DNA of 15,729 bases from Clostridia bacterium (GTDB lineage: Bacteria; Bacillota; Clostridia; TANB77; CAG-508): positions 1 to 15,729 of the forward strand of contig CAADUD010000096.1 of the NCBI GenBank assembly GCA_900752095.1. Direction: 5' to 3'. Under the pieces are notes generated by a model that made no database searches, was not told the origin of the DNA, and worked only from the letters and a program-made list of their open reading frames with translations. Position numbers and translations under genes: made by a program. Positions 6,715 to 13,469 of this stretch are shown piece after piece (position 1 is the first letter of the stretch; each line of letters begins with the position of its first letter).

Positions 6715-7543
6715 CTAAATCATCATAATTTTCTTTTTACCTTGACCACCAGTTCCGACTAATCCCTCTTTGCCCATCTCTTAATTCATTTTCAATATCA
6801 TGAATAGTAACAAATCGTTCTTCTGTGGTAATGGCTACTTTTTCAGCTACTATTAAAGGATCCATAAAATCAATTAAAATACGAGCAGGGGAAGAAGCAA
6901 AATTAGAACCTGCGATCATTAAACCTTCATAGTAACTCTGGCAAGCACCAGCAAAGATAACTAAATCCTTTAGAAAAGTTTGTTTTCTTGCCTCTTCTAC
7001 TGTTTTGATAAAATATTTTGAATTTCGATAATTATATAAATCATTAAATTTAGTACCTTTTCGGATCATACCATCATGTCCAGTAATCACTAAAATATCA
7101 GGAGTGTATCTTTGGAGTAATATCCCAATAGTAAAAGGTTGTCTCCTTTCTGGAATATTTCTAACAATAGCATTTAATCCAATTTTTTTATAATAACGTC
7201 TTGATTTTTCTGCATATTTTTTATCTCCATCAATATGCAAAATTTTACCAGTATATACAATCATTTTTTCACGCGAAAAAAAGCTTTTCTTTAAACTCTT
7301 TTCATAATTTTCAATACGTTTTGTAACTTTTTCTTCAAAATTTCTTACATGTTCTTCTACTTGTTTTATGTTAAAAAGTTCTAAATCCTCTAACGGACTA
7401 TCTGCTTGAATACGAATGGTAAGACCTTTTAAAATAGCAAATTCTTTATTATCATTAGTTTTTACAATACGTTCTACAACGAATATAATATCTTTCCCAT
7501 AGGAAAGTCTTCCTACAATATCCCCTTTTTTTATTTTTCTCAT
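6715..7543 (-). CDS. yabG: Sporulation-specific cysteine protease YabG, with a probable +1 frameshift near the C-terminus
   Basis: YabG processes coat and cortex-associated proteins in the mother cell during late sporulation. The family pattern is clear: N-terminal KKGDIVGRLSYGKDIIF, PDILVITGHDG with candidate catalytic His156, and FAGACQSYYEGLMIAGSNFA with candidate nucleophile Cys201. The ATG at 7541-7543 has an AGAAGG site at 7554-7559. In the unshifted frame the protein is 268 residues and ends ISRNWWSR at 6737, with codon 263 being CGG (6755-6757). Skipping that C gives ISGTGGQGKKKIMM and a stop at 6715 (275 residues). From memory, a Gly/Lys-rich tail is the more YabG-like ending. Both catalytic residues precede the shift, so either product could be active. 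yabG sits beside veg, as in Bacillus, and beside sipL, as in Clostridia, but here faces away from both. The gene call is secure; the tail is less so. Confidence 0.93.
6755..6757 (-). other. CGG codon, +1 frameshift site 2 (yabG)
   Basis: On the minus strand the frame reads ATT AGT CGG AAC TGG. Skipping the C gives ATT AGT GGA ACT GGT GGT, a glycine-rich tail ending at a TAG at 6715-6717. Of the three sites this is the least certain, because the unshifted frame stays open for five more codons. Confidence 0.6.
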
Positions 7544-7628
7544 ATTCTACATCCCTTCTAATTGAAGATTTGTCTTTATCATTAATTAATTAGAACAAAT
7601 TCGGTATTTTATTATAATAATGCTATGA

Positions 7629-7656
7629 TATTTTATGTCGTTTTTTGAAAAAAAGT
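7629..7656 (-). promoter_or_regulatory. Candidate sigma-K-type promoter of yabG
   Basis: On the minus strand an AC dinucleotide (7655-7656) is followed after 17 bp by CATAAAATA (7629-7637), which fits the sigma-K pattern AC-N16-17-CATAnnnTA. yabG is sigma-K dependent in Bacillus subtilis. A 7-bp inverted repeat (7655-7661 with 7669-7675) overlaps the -35 position and could be a regulator site. Confidence 0.35.
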
Positions 7657-7678
7657 GACAAAAAAACATTGTCACAAT

Positions 7679-7711
7679 TTTGTAATAAAAATGTAATATA
7701 AATGTAATATT
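7679..7711. repeat. Three 11-bp tandem repeats in the yabG-veg intergenic region
   Basis: The units at 7679-7689, 7690-7700 and 7701-7711 share the core TGTAATA with A/T flanks. The 11-bp period is close to one helical turn, so the repeats face the same side of the DNA. They lie about 70 bp upstream of the veg promoter and upstream of the yabG promoter. Confidence 0.5.
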
Positions 7712-7778
7712 AACAAAGAAAACGAATAAAAACGTTGCAAATAAAGGGATATAGGTATATGACACAATCCGTTATTTT

Positions 7779-7807
7779 TTGACATTTTTACTTCCTAATG
7801 ATATAAT
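7779..7807 (+). promoter_or_regulatory. Perfect consensus sigma-A promoter of veg
   Basis: TTGACA (7779-7784) and TATAAT (7802-7807) match consensus at all twelve positions and are separated by the optimal 17 bp. An A/T-rich stretch lies upstream. Transcription should start near 7814, leaving a leader of only about 22 nt. The veg promoter of Bacillus subtilis is also one of the strongest known vegetative promoters. Confidence 0.94.
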
Positions 7808-7835
7808 TTGCCTATCGTAAGGAGAGGGTGATACA

Positions 7836-8132
7836 ATGATTTTACCAAACGAAATTGCTAATTTAAAAACAGACATTGATGAAAGAGTGGGGCAAAAGAT
7901 AATTGTAAGAGGATCACTTGGTAGATGTAAATCCTTTGAAAAAGAAGCCACAATAGAAAAAACATATTCCAATCTTTTTGTGATTAAATATGATGAAGAA
8001 AAAAGAAATGTTACTTATAGTTATACAGATGTTTTAACAAGAACGGTAGAAGTAGATGTATTTGATGGAACAGGCTATAGCCCATTAGTTCCTCCAACTA
8101 TAAAAAATAAACCACAAAGAAATTTAGCTTAA
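7836..8132 (+). CDS. veg: Veg protein (biofilm-associated, DUF1021 family)
   Basis: The 98-residue protein matches the Veg family along its length: IDERVGQKIIVRGSLGRCK near the N-terminus, then the beta-rich core with VTYSYTDVLTRTVEV. The family is short (about 80-95 residues). In Bacillus subtilis Veg is abundant and stimulates biofilm matrix gene expression; its biochemical action is not settled. The ATG at 7836 is preceded by AAGGAG at 7819-7824. It lies next to yabG, as in Bacillus, but is transcribed in the opposite direction. A perfect sigma-A promoter and a strong terminator make it a highly expressed single-gene unit. The 120 bp between its stop and the terminator holds no further gene that I can see. 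Confidence 0.95.
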   Translation: MILPNEIANLKTDIDERVGQKIIVRGSLGRCKSFEKEATIEKTYSNLFVIKYDEEKRNVTYSYTDVLTRTVEVDVFDGTGYSPLVPPTIKNKPQRNLA

Positions 8133-8252
8133 CACCTAAAAATAGCTACCATAAACTTAAAGTAATAGTAACCTCTAACAGAAAATTTAGGCTTAATAGC
8201 CAAAGATAAGCAAAAGTGAGATAAATATATAGAAACAACAAAAAAGAAAAAG

Positions 8253-8281
8253 AAAATTCCTAAACTTAGGAATTTTTTTTT
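8253..8281 (+). terminator. Rho-independent terminator of veg
   Basis: A 10-bp stem (8253-8262 with 8267-8276, 4-nt loop) runs into a continuous U tract ending at 8281. It separates veg from sipL, which therefore needs its own promoter. I could not identify that promoter with confidence in the 50 bp available. Confidence 0.9.
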
Positions 8282-8335
8282 GGTCTTGTCAATATATATG
8301 AATTAGGAAAAAAAGAAATAGGAGGGAAAAGAGAA

Positions 8336-9874
8336 ATGGCAATTGAAACGTCGAAAGACAATTTAGTATTGAATCAAATTGTAAATCAAAAGAAAGATAC
8401 TTTTATGGTAGAAAGTGATTGCATAGTTCCAGACAGCAAACCAGATATATTAAATGTAATTAATAATAGTGGAATTGTATGCCTTTATAAGAAAGAAATT
8501 TTAGACGGAAAAATAAAAATGGATGGATGTGTAAATACCTATATTATGTATTTAGCAGATACAGAAGAAGAAACTAAAGTAAGAAGTTTAAACACCAACC
8601 TAGATTTTAGCCAAATCATTGATATGGATAAGGTAACCTCTAATATGACACTAGATATGAATATCACATTAAAAAGTATTGACTGTAAAGTATTAAATGG
8701 AAGAAAAGTTCACATGAAGGCTATTCTGGAAGTGGAAAGTAGGGTTTTTTCTAATGAAACAGTAGAATATATTAGCCAAATTAACCAATTACCAGATGTA
8801 CAATGTTTAAATCGTAATTTTAAAATTAACTCTTTAATAGGAACTGGAAGTACAAAAGTGTATGCAAAAGATACTATTACCATAGATGCTACGGATAATT
8901 TAGTAGAAGTAATGAAAACAGATTTAAAAATTACTAATCGTGATACTAAAATTAGCTATAATAAAGTATTAATTAAAGCAGATTTACTGGCAAAATTAAT
9001 TTATTTAACAGAAGACAATCGTATTGTTATTAAAGAGTCTAGCATTCCAGTAGTAGGTTTTATAGATTTACCAAGCATTAGTGAGGAACATATTTGCGAT
9101 GTAAAATATGAAATTAAAAATTTAATTGTAAAACCTAATAATGTAGAAGATCATTCCATTTATCTAGAAGCAGAAATTGAAGTATATTGTGAAGCTTATG
9201 AAAATAAAGAGTTGCAAATGATCCAAGACTTATATAGCCCAACAGTTAATCTGCAATTTACCCAAAGAAAAATAAAAGTGATGCAAACCAAACAAACAAA
9301 ACAACAAATATGCAATATTCGAGAAAAACAAATAATTCCTGAAATTGGTACAAGAAAAATTTATGATGTAGAAGTAATGCCAATAATTCAAGAGCAAACT
9401 ATTTTAAAAGACCGTATTGTGTATGCAGGAGAAGTAAAATTAAATTTTATATATGCTACTAGTGGAAATTCTGGAATGGAAACAAAAGAAATGGCAATAC
9501 CATTTAACTTTTGTGTAGATTTTGAAGGAATACAAGTAGATAGTCATATAGATACCATTATAGAAATCGGTATGCAAGATTTTATTGTAATGCCGGATGA
9601 AAGTATTGATATGAAAATAGACTTAAATTTTACAGCTATTAGTGGAAAAGATACCAATATTTCGATTATTGACGAAATTACACAAGCAGAAGACACAAGA
9701 ATAAAAAAATCTTATAGTATGATAATCTATTTTGCAAAACCAGGAGACACTCTATGGAAAATTGCAAAAAAATTTAACAGTACAGTAGATGAAATTGCAA
9801 GGGTAAATGGAATAGAAGACGTAGATAATTTACAAGTAGGAAGACAATTATTTATTCCTAGATATCATGGATGA
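8336..9874 (+). CDS. sipL: SipL, SpoIVA-interacting spore morphogenesis protein (SPOCS repeats and LysM)
   Basis: SipL anchors coat assembly at the forespore surface by binding the ATPase SpoIVA through its LysM domain, as shown for Clostridioides difficile. The 512-residue protein has the DUF3794/SPOCS repeats typical of the family in its first roughly 450 residues; the start includes FMVESDCIVPDSKPDIL. A C-terminal LysM domain spans about 465-510 (YFAKPGDTLWKIAKKFN to LQVGRQLFIPRY). Length matches the family. The ATG at 8336 has GGAGGG at 8321-8326, nine bases upstream. Its reading frame overlaps yunB by eight bases, so the two form an operon. In C. difficile the gene is under mother-cell sigma-E control; I see no convincing sigma-E promoter here. 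No in-frame CGG is present. Confidence 0.95.
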   Translation: MAIETSKDNLVLNQIVNQKKDTFMVESDCIVPDSKPDILNVINNSGIVCLYKKEILDGKIKMDGCVNTYIMYLADTEEETKVRSLNTNLDFSQIIDMDKVTSNMTLDMNITLKSIDCKVLNGRKVHMKAILEVESRVFSNETVEYISQINQLPDVQCLNRNFKINSLIGTGSTKVYAKDTITIDATDNLVEVMKTDLKITNRDTKISYNKVLIKADLLAKLIYLTEDNRIVIKESSIPVVGFIDLPSISEEHICDVKYEIKNLIVKPNNVEDHSIYLEAEIEVYCEAYENKELQMIQDLYSPTVNLQFTQRKIKVMQTKQTKQQICNIREKQIIPEIGTRKIYDVEVMPIIQEQTILKDRIVYAGEVKLNFIYATSGNSGMETKEMAIPFNFCVDFEGIQVDSHIDTIIEIGMQDFIVMPDESIDMKIDLNFTAISGKDTNISIIDEITQAEDTRIKKSYSMIIYFAKPGDTLWKIAKKFNSTVDEIARVNGIEDVDNLQVGRQLFIPRYHG

Positions 9875-10613
9875 AAAGATTTATTCTAGGAATAATTTAA
9901 GATTATCTAAAGTATTAGAAAAATTTTCTTCTCAGACCTCTTTTCCTAAAAGAAAAGATCCTAAAAAACAAAAAAGGAGAAGAAGATTGGCTTATATGAT
10001 AATTATTTTAATCATTGCCTTTAGTTTTGCATATTTTGTATTACAAGCAATAGAACCAGTAATAGAATCACAATGCAAAAGTATGGCAAAATCGATTGCA
10101 ACAAAAATTTCCAATCAAGAAGCAACCAATGTAATGGCGAATTATCAATACGAAGATTTGCTTAACATTACCAAAGATGAAAAAGGAAATGTAAAAATGG
10201 TGGGAACCAATGTTATTACTATAAATGAAATTATTTCAGACATACCAATACATATTCAAGAAGAAATGGAAAAAAGTGAGAATAACAGTTTTACCATTCG
10301 ATTAGGAAGTTTTTTAGGGAGTAAGTTATTTTCTGGAATAGGACCAGATATCAAAATATATATGGAAATAGCAGGAGATTTAGATACAGATTTAAAGTCT
10401 GAATTTGTATCGGCAGGAATTAATCAAACACTTCATAAAATCTACTTAGAAATTAAATGTAATGTCGTTATTTTAACACCATTTGAAACCATGGAAGAAC
10501 AAATTGTTAATCAAGTACTGTTAGCAGAAGGTGTAATTGTAGGAGAAGTACCTAGTAGTTATTACCATTTAGAAGGAATTACCGCAAAGGATACATTAGA
10601 GGTAATTGATTAA
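9867..10613 (+). CDS. yunB: Sporulation protein YunB
   Basis: YunB is a mother-cell sporulation membrane protein whose loss in Bacillus gives a spore defect; its activity is unknown. The 248 residues begin with a basic cytoplasmic stretch (about 25-40, KRKDPKKQKRRRR), then one membrane helix (about 43-61). The conserved domain follows, with IGPDIKIYMEIAGDLDTD, FVSAGINQTLHKIYLEI and the ending VIVGEVPSSYY. Length is normal. The ATG at 9867 overlaps the sipL stop (ATGGATGA arrangement, eight bases shared). I see no strong ribosome binding site, so translation probably depends on coupling to sipL. Pairing of two mother-cell proteins in one operon suggests co-expression during engulfment. Confidence 0.94.
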   Translation: MDEKIYSRNNLRLSKVLEKFSSQTSFPKRKDPKKQKRRRRLAYMIIILIIAFSFAYFVLQAIEPVIESQCKSMAKSIATKISNQEATNVMANYQYEDLLNITKDEKGNVKMVGTNVITINEIISDIPIHIQEEMEKSENNSFTIRLGSFLGSKLFSGIGPDIKIYMEIAGDLDTDLKSEFVSAGINQTLHKIYLEIKCNVVILTPFETMEEQIVNQVLLAEGVIVGEVPSSYYHLEGITAKDTLEVID

Positions 10614-10664
10614 CATGTTAAAGGCGAGATTGTTCTAAAATATTATAAAATATAACTAAAACAA

Positions 10665-10717
10665 TAGGATTGTCTTTTGAAATTTGTAAGGTTTAAAAAT
10701 TTCAAAAGACAATCCTA
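10665..10717 (+). terminator. Long perfect hairpin after yunB, probable terminator
   Basis: A perfect 21-bp inverted repeat (10665-10685 with 10697-10717, 11-nt loop) lies 51 bases after the yunB stop. The U tract behind it is short and starts three bases late, so it is an unusually long stem with a poor U run. It most likely terminates the sipL-yunB operon. A processing or mRNA-stability element, or a small mobile repeat, is also possible. Confidence 0.6.
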
Positions 10718-10776
10718 AACTTTTATAAAAATAAATTTGCTTTAATTTTAGGATAACTCCGTCCTTGCCTAAACTC

Positions 10777-10805
10777 TTGCATAATTGAAGCTAGTGTAGT
10801 AAAAT
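10777..10805 (+). promoter_or_regulatory. Candidate sigma-A promoter of the acyltransferase gene
   Basis: TTGCAT (10777-10782) and TAAAAT (10800-10805) are separated by 17 bp. The start codon follows about 30 nt after the predicted transcription start. This suggests vegetative expression, independent of the sporulation operon upstream. Confidence 0.65.
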
Positions 10806-10841
10806 AGAAAAGGATAAGAAAACACAGGAGAGTATCATAAA

Positions 10842-12248
10842 ATGAGTAAAACAGACAAAATAAAGTGGAGAAGATTAGATAATTCTGCTAAATTATTTCC
10901 TATTGTAGCAAATAAAAAGTTTAGTAGTATTTATCGTATGAGTGTAATTTTAACACAAAATATAGAACCAGAACTTTTAAAAGAAGCAATGGAAGAAACT
11001 TTAAAAATATTTACTTCCTTTAAAGTGTGCTTGAAAAAAGGATTTTTTTGGTATTATTTAGAAGAAAATGAAAAAGAAGTTATTTTACATAGAGAAGAAA
11101 CTTATCCATGCCGTTATATGGATAAAAAAACAAACAATGGCTATCTGTTTAAAGTGACCTATTATCAAAATAAGATAAATGTAGAAATTTTTCATGCTTT
11201 AACAGACGGAAGTACTGCAATTGAATTTGTAAAAACTATAGTTTATTATTATTTAAACCTATATTATCCAAGTCAATTTAAAGAACCTTTTACCATAAAG
11301 AAAGTACAAGCAGATACCAAAAATATAGAAGACAGTTATCTAAAAAATTATGAAAAGCATTTGCATGGTAAAGAAAATTCGGAAAAAGCTTATATTTTAA
11401 AAGGAAACAAATTATTACCTTATCAAGTGGGAGTAACCCATGGCTTTATTAGTTTAAAACCAGTTATAAAAACTTGCAGAAAATTAAAGGTAACCGTAAC
11501 AGAATATTTTACGGCAGTTTTAATCTATACTATTTTTAAGCAGCAAAAACAAACCAAAAGTAAAAGACCAATAAAAGTATGTATTCCCGTAAATTTAAAA
11601 AATTATTTTGACTCTACTACTGTTAGCAACTTTTTTTCTTATATGACCATTGTAGCCAAAAATACGCAAATTGACTTAGACGATTTTGACTTTATATTAG
11701 CTTTTGTAAGAAATAATTTTAAAAATAAGTTACAAAAACAAGAAATTGCCAAGACTATGGCACATACTGTAAGAATGGGAAACAGTATTTATATTCGCAT
11801 GATACCATTACCTATTAAAAAGCTTATTTTGAAGATGATTTATGGTGAAATTCAAAAATATACTACTACTACTTTTTCTAATTTGGGTAAAATCAATTTT
11901 TTGCCAGAATATGAACCATATGTAGACCAATTCTTTTTTATTATAGGACCAGAAAAAGCAGAGAAAATCAAATGTACAGCTTGTTCTTATGGAAATAATA
12001 TTGTATTTTCCTTTGCGTCTATTTTACAAAATAATGAATTAGAAAAAAGTTTTTTTCAATTTTTAACAGATCATGGAATGCCAAATACAGTTGTAACAAA
12101 TGGAATTTATGATAAAAATCAAACAACCTTGTATCCTAAAATAACTACGTTATTAATAGAAGAAGTAATTGAAAAAATGAAAGAAAAAAAAGAAGAAAAA
12201 CAAAAAATAAGCTTGAAAGAAAAAATAAAGCGAAAATTTCATTTTTAA
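10842..12248 (+). CDS. Condensation-superfamily acyltransferase (alcohol acetyltransferase-like)
   Basis: The 468-residue protein has the CoA-dependent acyltransferase/condensation fold. The catalytic motif HxxxD is His118-Ala-Leu-Thr-Asp122-Gly in IFHALTDGSTAIEF. It is followed by family landmarks: IKVCIPVNLKNYF and NFFSYM near residues 246-270, TTTFSNLGKINFLPEYEP near 345-365, and SYGNNIVFSF near the end. Such enzymes join an acyl group from CoA to an alcohol or amine. The last 40 or so residues are Lys/Glu-rich and probably disordered. There is no signal peptide, so it is cytoplasmic. The ATG at 10842 has AGGAG at 10826-10830. The next gene is an esterase-type hydrolase in the same direction, 120 bp away. 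Substrates cannot be inferred. The gene is intact and contains no in-frame CGG. Confidence 0.8.
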   Translation: MSKTDKIKWRRLDNSAKLFPIVANKKFSSIYRMSVILTQNIEPELLKEAMEETLKIFTSFKVCLKKGFFWYYLEENEKEVILHREETYPCRYMDKKTNNGYLFKVTYYQNKINVEIFHALTDGSTAIEFVKTIVYYYLNLYYPSQFKEPFTIKKVQADTKNIEDSYLKNYEKHLHGKENSEKAYILKGNKLLPYQVGVTHGFISLKPVIKTCRKLKVTVTEYFTAVLIYTIFKQQKQTKSKRPIKVCIPVNLKNYFDSTTVSNFFSYMTIVAKNTQIDLDDFDFILAFVRNNFKNKLQKQEIAKTMAHTVRMGNSIYIRMIPLPIKKLILKMIYGEIQKYTTTTFSNLGKINFLPEYEPYVDQFFFIIGPEKAEKIKCTACSYGNNIVFSFASILQNNELEKSFFQFLTDHGMPNTVVTNGIYDKNQTTLYPKITTLLIEEVIEKMKEKKEEKQKISLKEKIKRKFHF

Positions 12249-12312
12249 ATAAATTAGGAAATATTAAGGATATTTAACAAATAATAAATAAAACAGCAAA
12301 TAAGACACTATG

Positions 12313-12318
12313 TATAAT
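12313..12318 (+). promoter_or_regulatory. Possible -10 element upstream of the hydrolase gene
   Basis: A perfect TATAAT lies 50 bp before the start codon, but no acceptable -35 box is found 16-18 bp upstream. No terminator separates the acyltransferase from the hydrolase, so the hydrolase may simply be co-transcribed. Confidence 0.25.
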
Positions 12319-12368
12319 GTAGTATTTAAAGTAATTCAATAAAATAAATCTAAAAATGAGGAAGCAAA

Positions 12369-13290
12369 ATGAAGACAAAAATGAATAAGAAAACAAAAAT
12401 ATCTATCTTGATGATTAGTAGTATACTCTTATTAATTTTAGGAGGAACAATAGCAATTATTTTGTATTTTTATACAGGAAATATTTCTTCTAAAGTACCA
12501 AAAGAGTTGTTGTCTAATTATAAGGTAAAAGAAGAAACATTTCAAAATAGAAGAGTATTTGTTATAAAACCAAAAGAAGAGCAAACAAATAGCAAAACAA
12601 TTTTTTACTTGCATGGAGGTTCTTATTTAGCAGAACTAAATGAAAGTCATTGGAAATTTTTTCAAAATATCATACAAGATACGGGTGTTACCATTATAGT
12701 TCCAGACTATCCACTAGCACCACAATATCATTATACAGACGTGTTTGCTATGATTTTTCCACTTTACCAGGAAATAATACAAAAAGTAGAAAAAGAAAAT
12801 TTGATATTAATGGGAGATTCAGCAGGAGGGGGGATGGCATTAGCTCTCCTAGAAAAAGTAGGGGAAGAAAGCTTAGAACAACCAAGCCAAACTATTGTAA
12901 TTTCTCCATGGTTAGATGTAACTATGGAAAATCCTAAAATTGAGCAAGTGCAACCAAATGATTTAATGTTAAGCCAGGATTTATTAAAACTTGCAGGAAT
13001 TGCTTATGCTGGTTCAGAAAAACAAGTCAAAAATTACCTAGTTAGTCCCATTTACGGACCGCTAGAAAAATTGGAAAATGTAACTATTTATACAGGAACC
13101 AATGATATCTTAAATCCAGATGTACACAAACTTGTAGAAATGGCACAAGAGAAGCGGAATAACTATTGAAGTAAAAGAAACACAAGGAGCAGTACATGAT
13201 TGGATTTTATATCAATATACAAATCAACAATATGCAAACAAGTTAGCACAAGAAGCTTACCAATTGTTAATTCAGCAATTACAGGGATAG
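12369..13290 (+). CDS. Membrane-anchored alpha/beta hydrolase (esterase), broken by a +1 frameshift at a CGG codon
   Basis: The protein has a basic N-terminus, one membrane helix (about 12-36) and a hormone-sensitive-lipase-like alpha/beta hydrolase domain probably facing outside. The oxyanion motif is HGG (82-84), the nucleophile is Ser151 in GDSAGG, DYPLAP lies at 113-118, and the acidic residue is Asp246 in GTNDIL. In the first frame it ends at 13169 as EKRNNY, without a catalytic histidine. Codon 263 is CGG (13155-13157). Skipping its C gives EKGITIEVKETQGAVHDWIL, with catalytic His276 in the usual xxHDW context, and a stop at 13290: 306 residues, normal for the family. The rest shows no decay. 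The start ATG has GAGGAAG just upstream. It may remove an acyl group like that added by the preceding acyltransferase. Frameshift decoding, error or early pseudogene are the options. Confidence 0.88.
13155..13157 (+). other. CGG codon, +1 frameshift site 3 (hydrolase)
   Basis: In frame the sequence reads GAG AAG CGG AAT AAC TAT TGA. Skipping the C gives GAG AAG GGA ATA ACT ATT GAA, the usual G-I-x-I-E-V strand of this family, and leads to the catalytic histidine 13 codons later. The unshifted product ends four codons after the AAG. Confidence 0.85.
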
Positions 13291-13328
13291 GCATTTTTGA
13301 AAAAAGATTCTTTCAAAGATTAAAAAAT

Positions 13329-13357
13329 TTGACAAACAGGGAAAAAAATGCTATTAT
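13329..13357 (+). promoter_or_regulatory. Sigma-A promoter of the 234-residue unknown protein
   Basis: TTGACA (13329-13334) is a perfect -35 box, and TATTAT (13352-13357) lies 17 bp downstream. The leader would be about 105 nt and contains two palindromes, described separately. Confidence 0.78.
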
Positions 13358-13396
13358 TAACTTAATATTTACATAAGAAATTAACTTGTATTATAG

Positions 13397-13413
13397 AATG
13401 ATTGACAATCATT
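13397..13413. promoter_or_regulatory. 17-bp palindrome in the leader, candidate operator
   Basis: AATGATTG and CAATCATT form a perfect 8-1-8 palindrome about 40 bp downstream of the -10 box. The symmetry and length resemble sites of the Fur family (Fur, PerR, Zur), which bind 7-1-7 palindromes, but the sequence is not a clear match to any one of them. A repressor bound here could block elongation. Confidence 0.4.
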
Positions 13414-13428
13414 AAAAAACAATATCAA

Positions 13429-13452
13429 TTTTTTATTATCAATAATAAAAAA
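13429..13452 (+). repeat. A/T-only palindrome just before the ribosome binding site
   Basis: Eleven-base arms (13429-13439 and 13442-13452) are perfectly complementary around two central bases and end three bases before AAGGAG. As RNA the loop would need to open by a few pairs. It could weakly influence ribosome access. In DNA this AT-rich, such palindromes also arise by chance. Confidence 0.35.
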
Positions 13453-13469
13453 ATAAGGAGCTGATAGTT

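Noticed and set aside
7772..7972. Minus-strand open frame across the veg start
   Set aside because: It is antisense to veg and its perfect promoter, with no ribosome binding site.
12650..12937. Open frame on the plus strand within the hydrolase gene
   Set aside because: It lies entirely within the hydrolase in another frame, has biased Ser/Arg composition and no ribosome binding site.
4191..13290. Three independent sequencing errors or pseudogenes
   Set aside because: Not fully excluded, but random indels would not all sit at an in-frame CGG, none is in a homopolymer, and the downstream frames are intact. I treat it as the main alternative to test.
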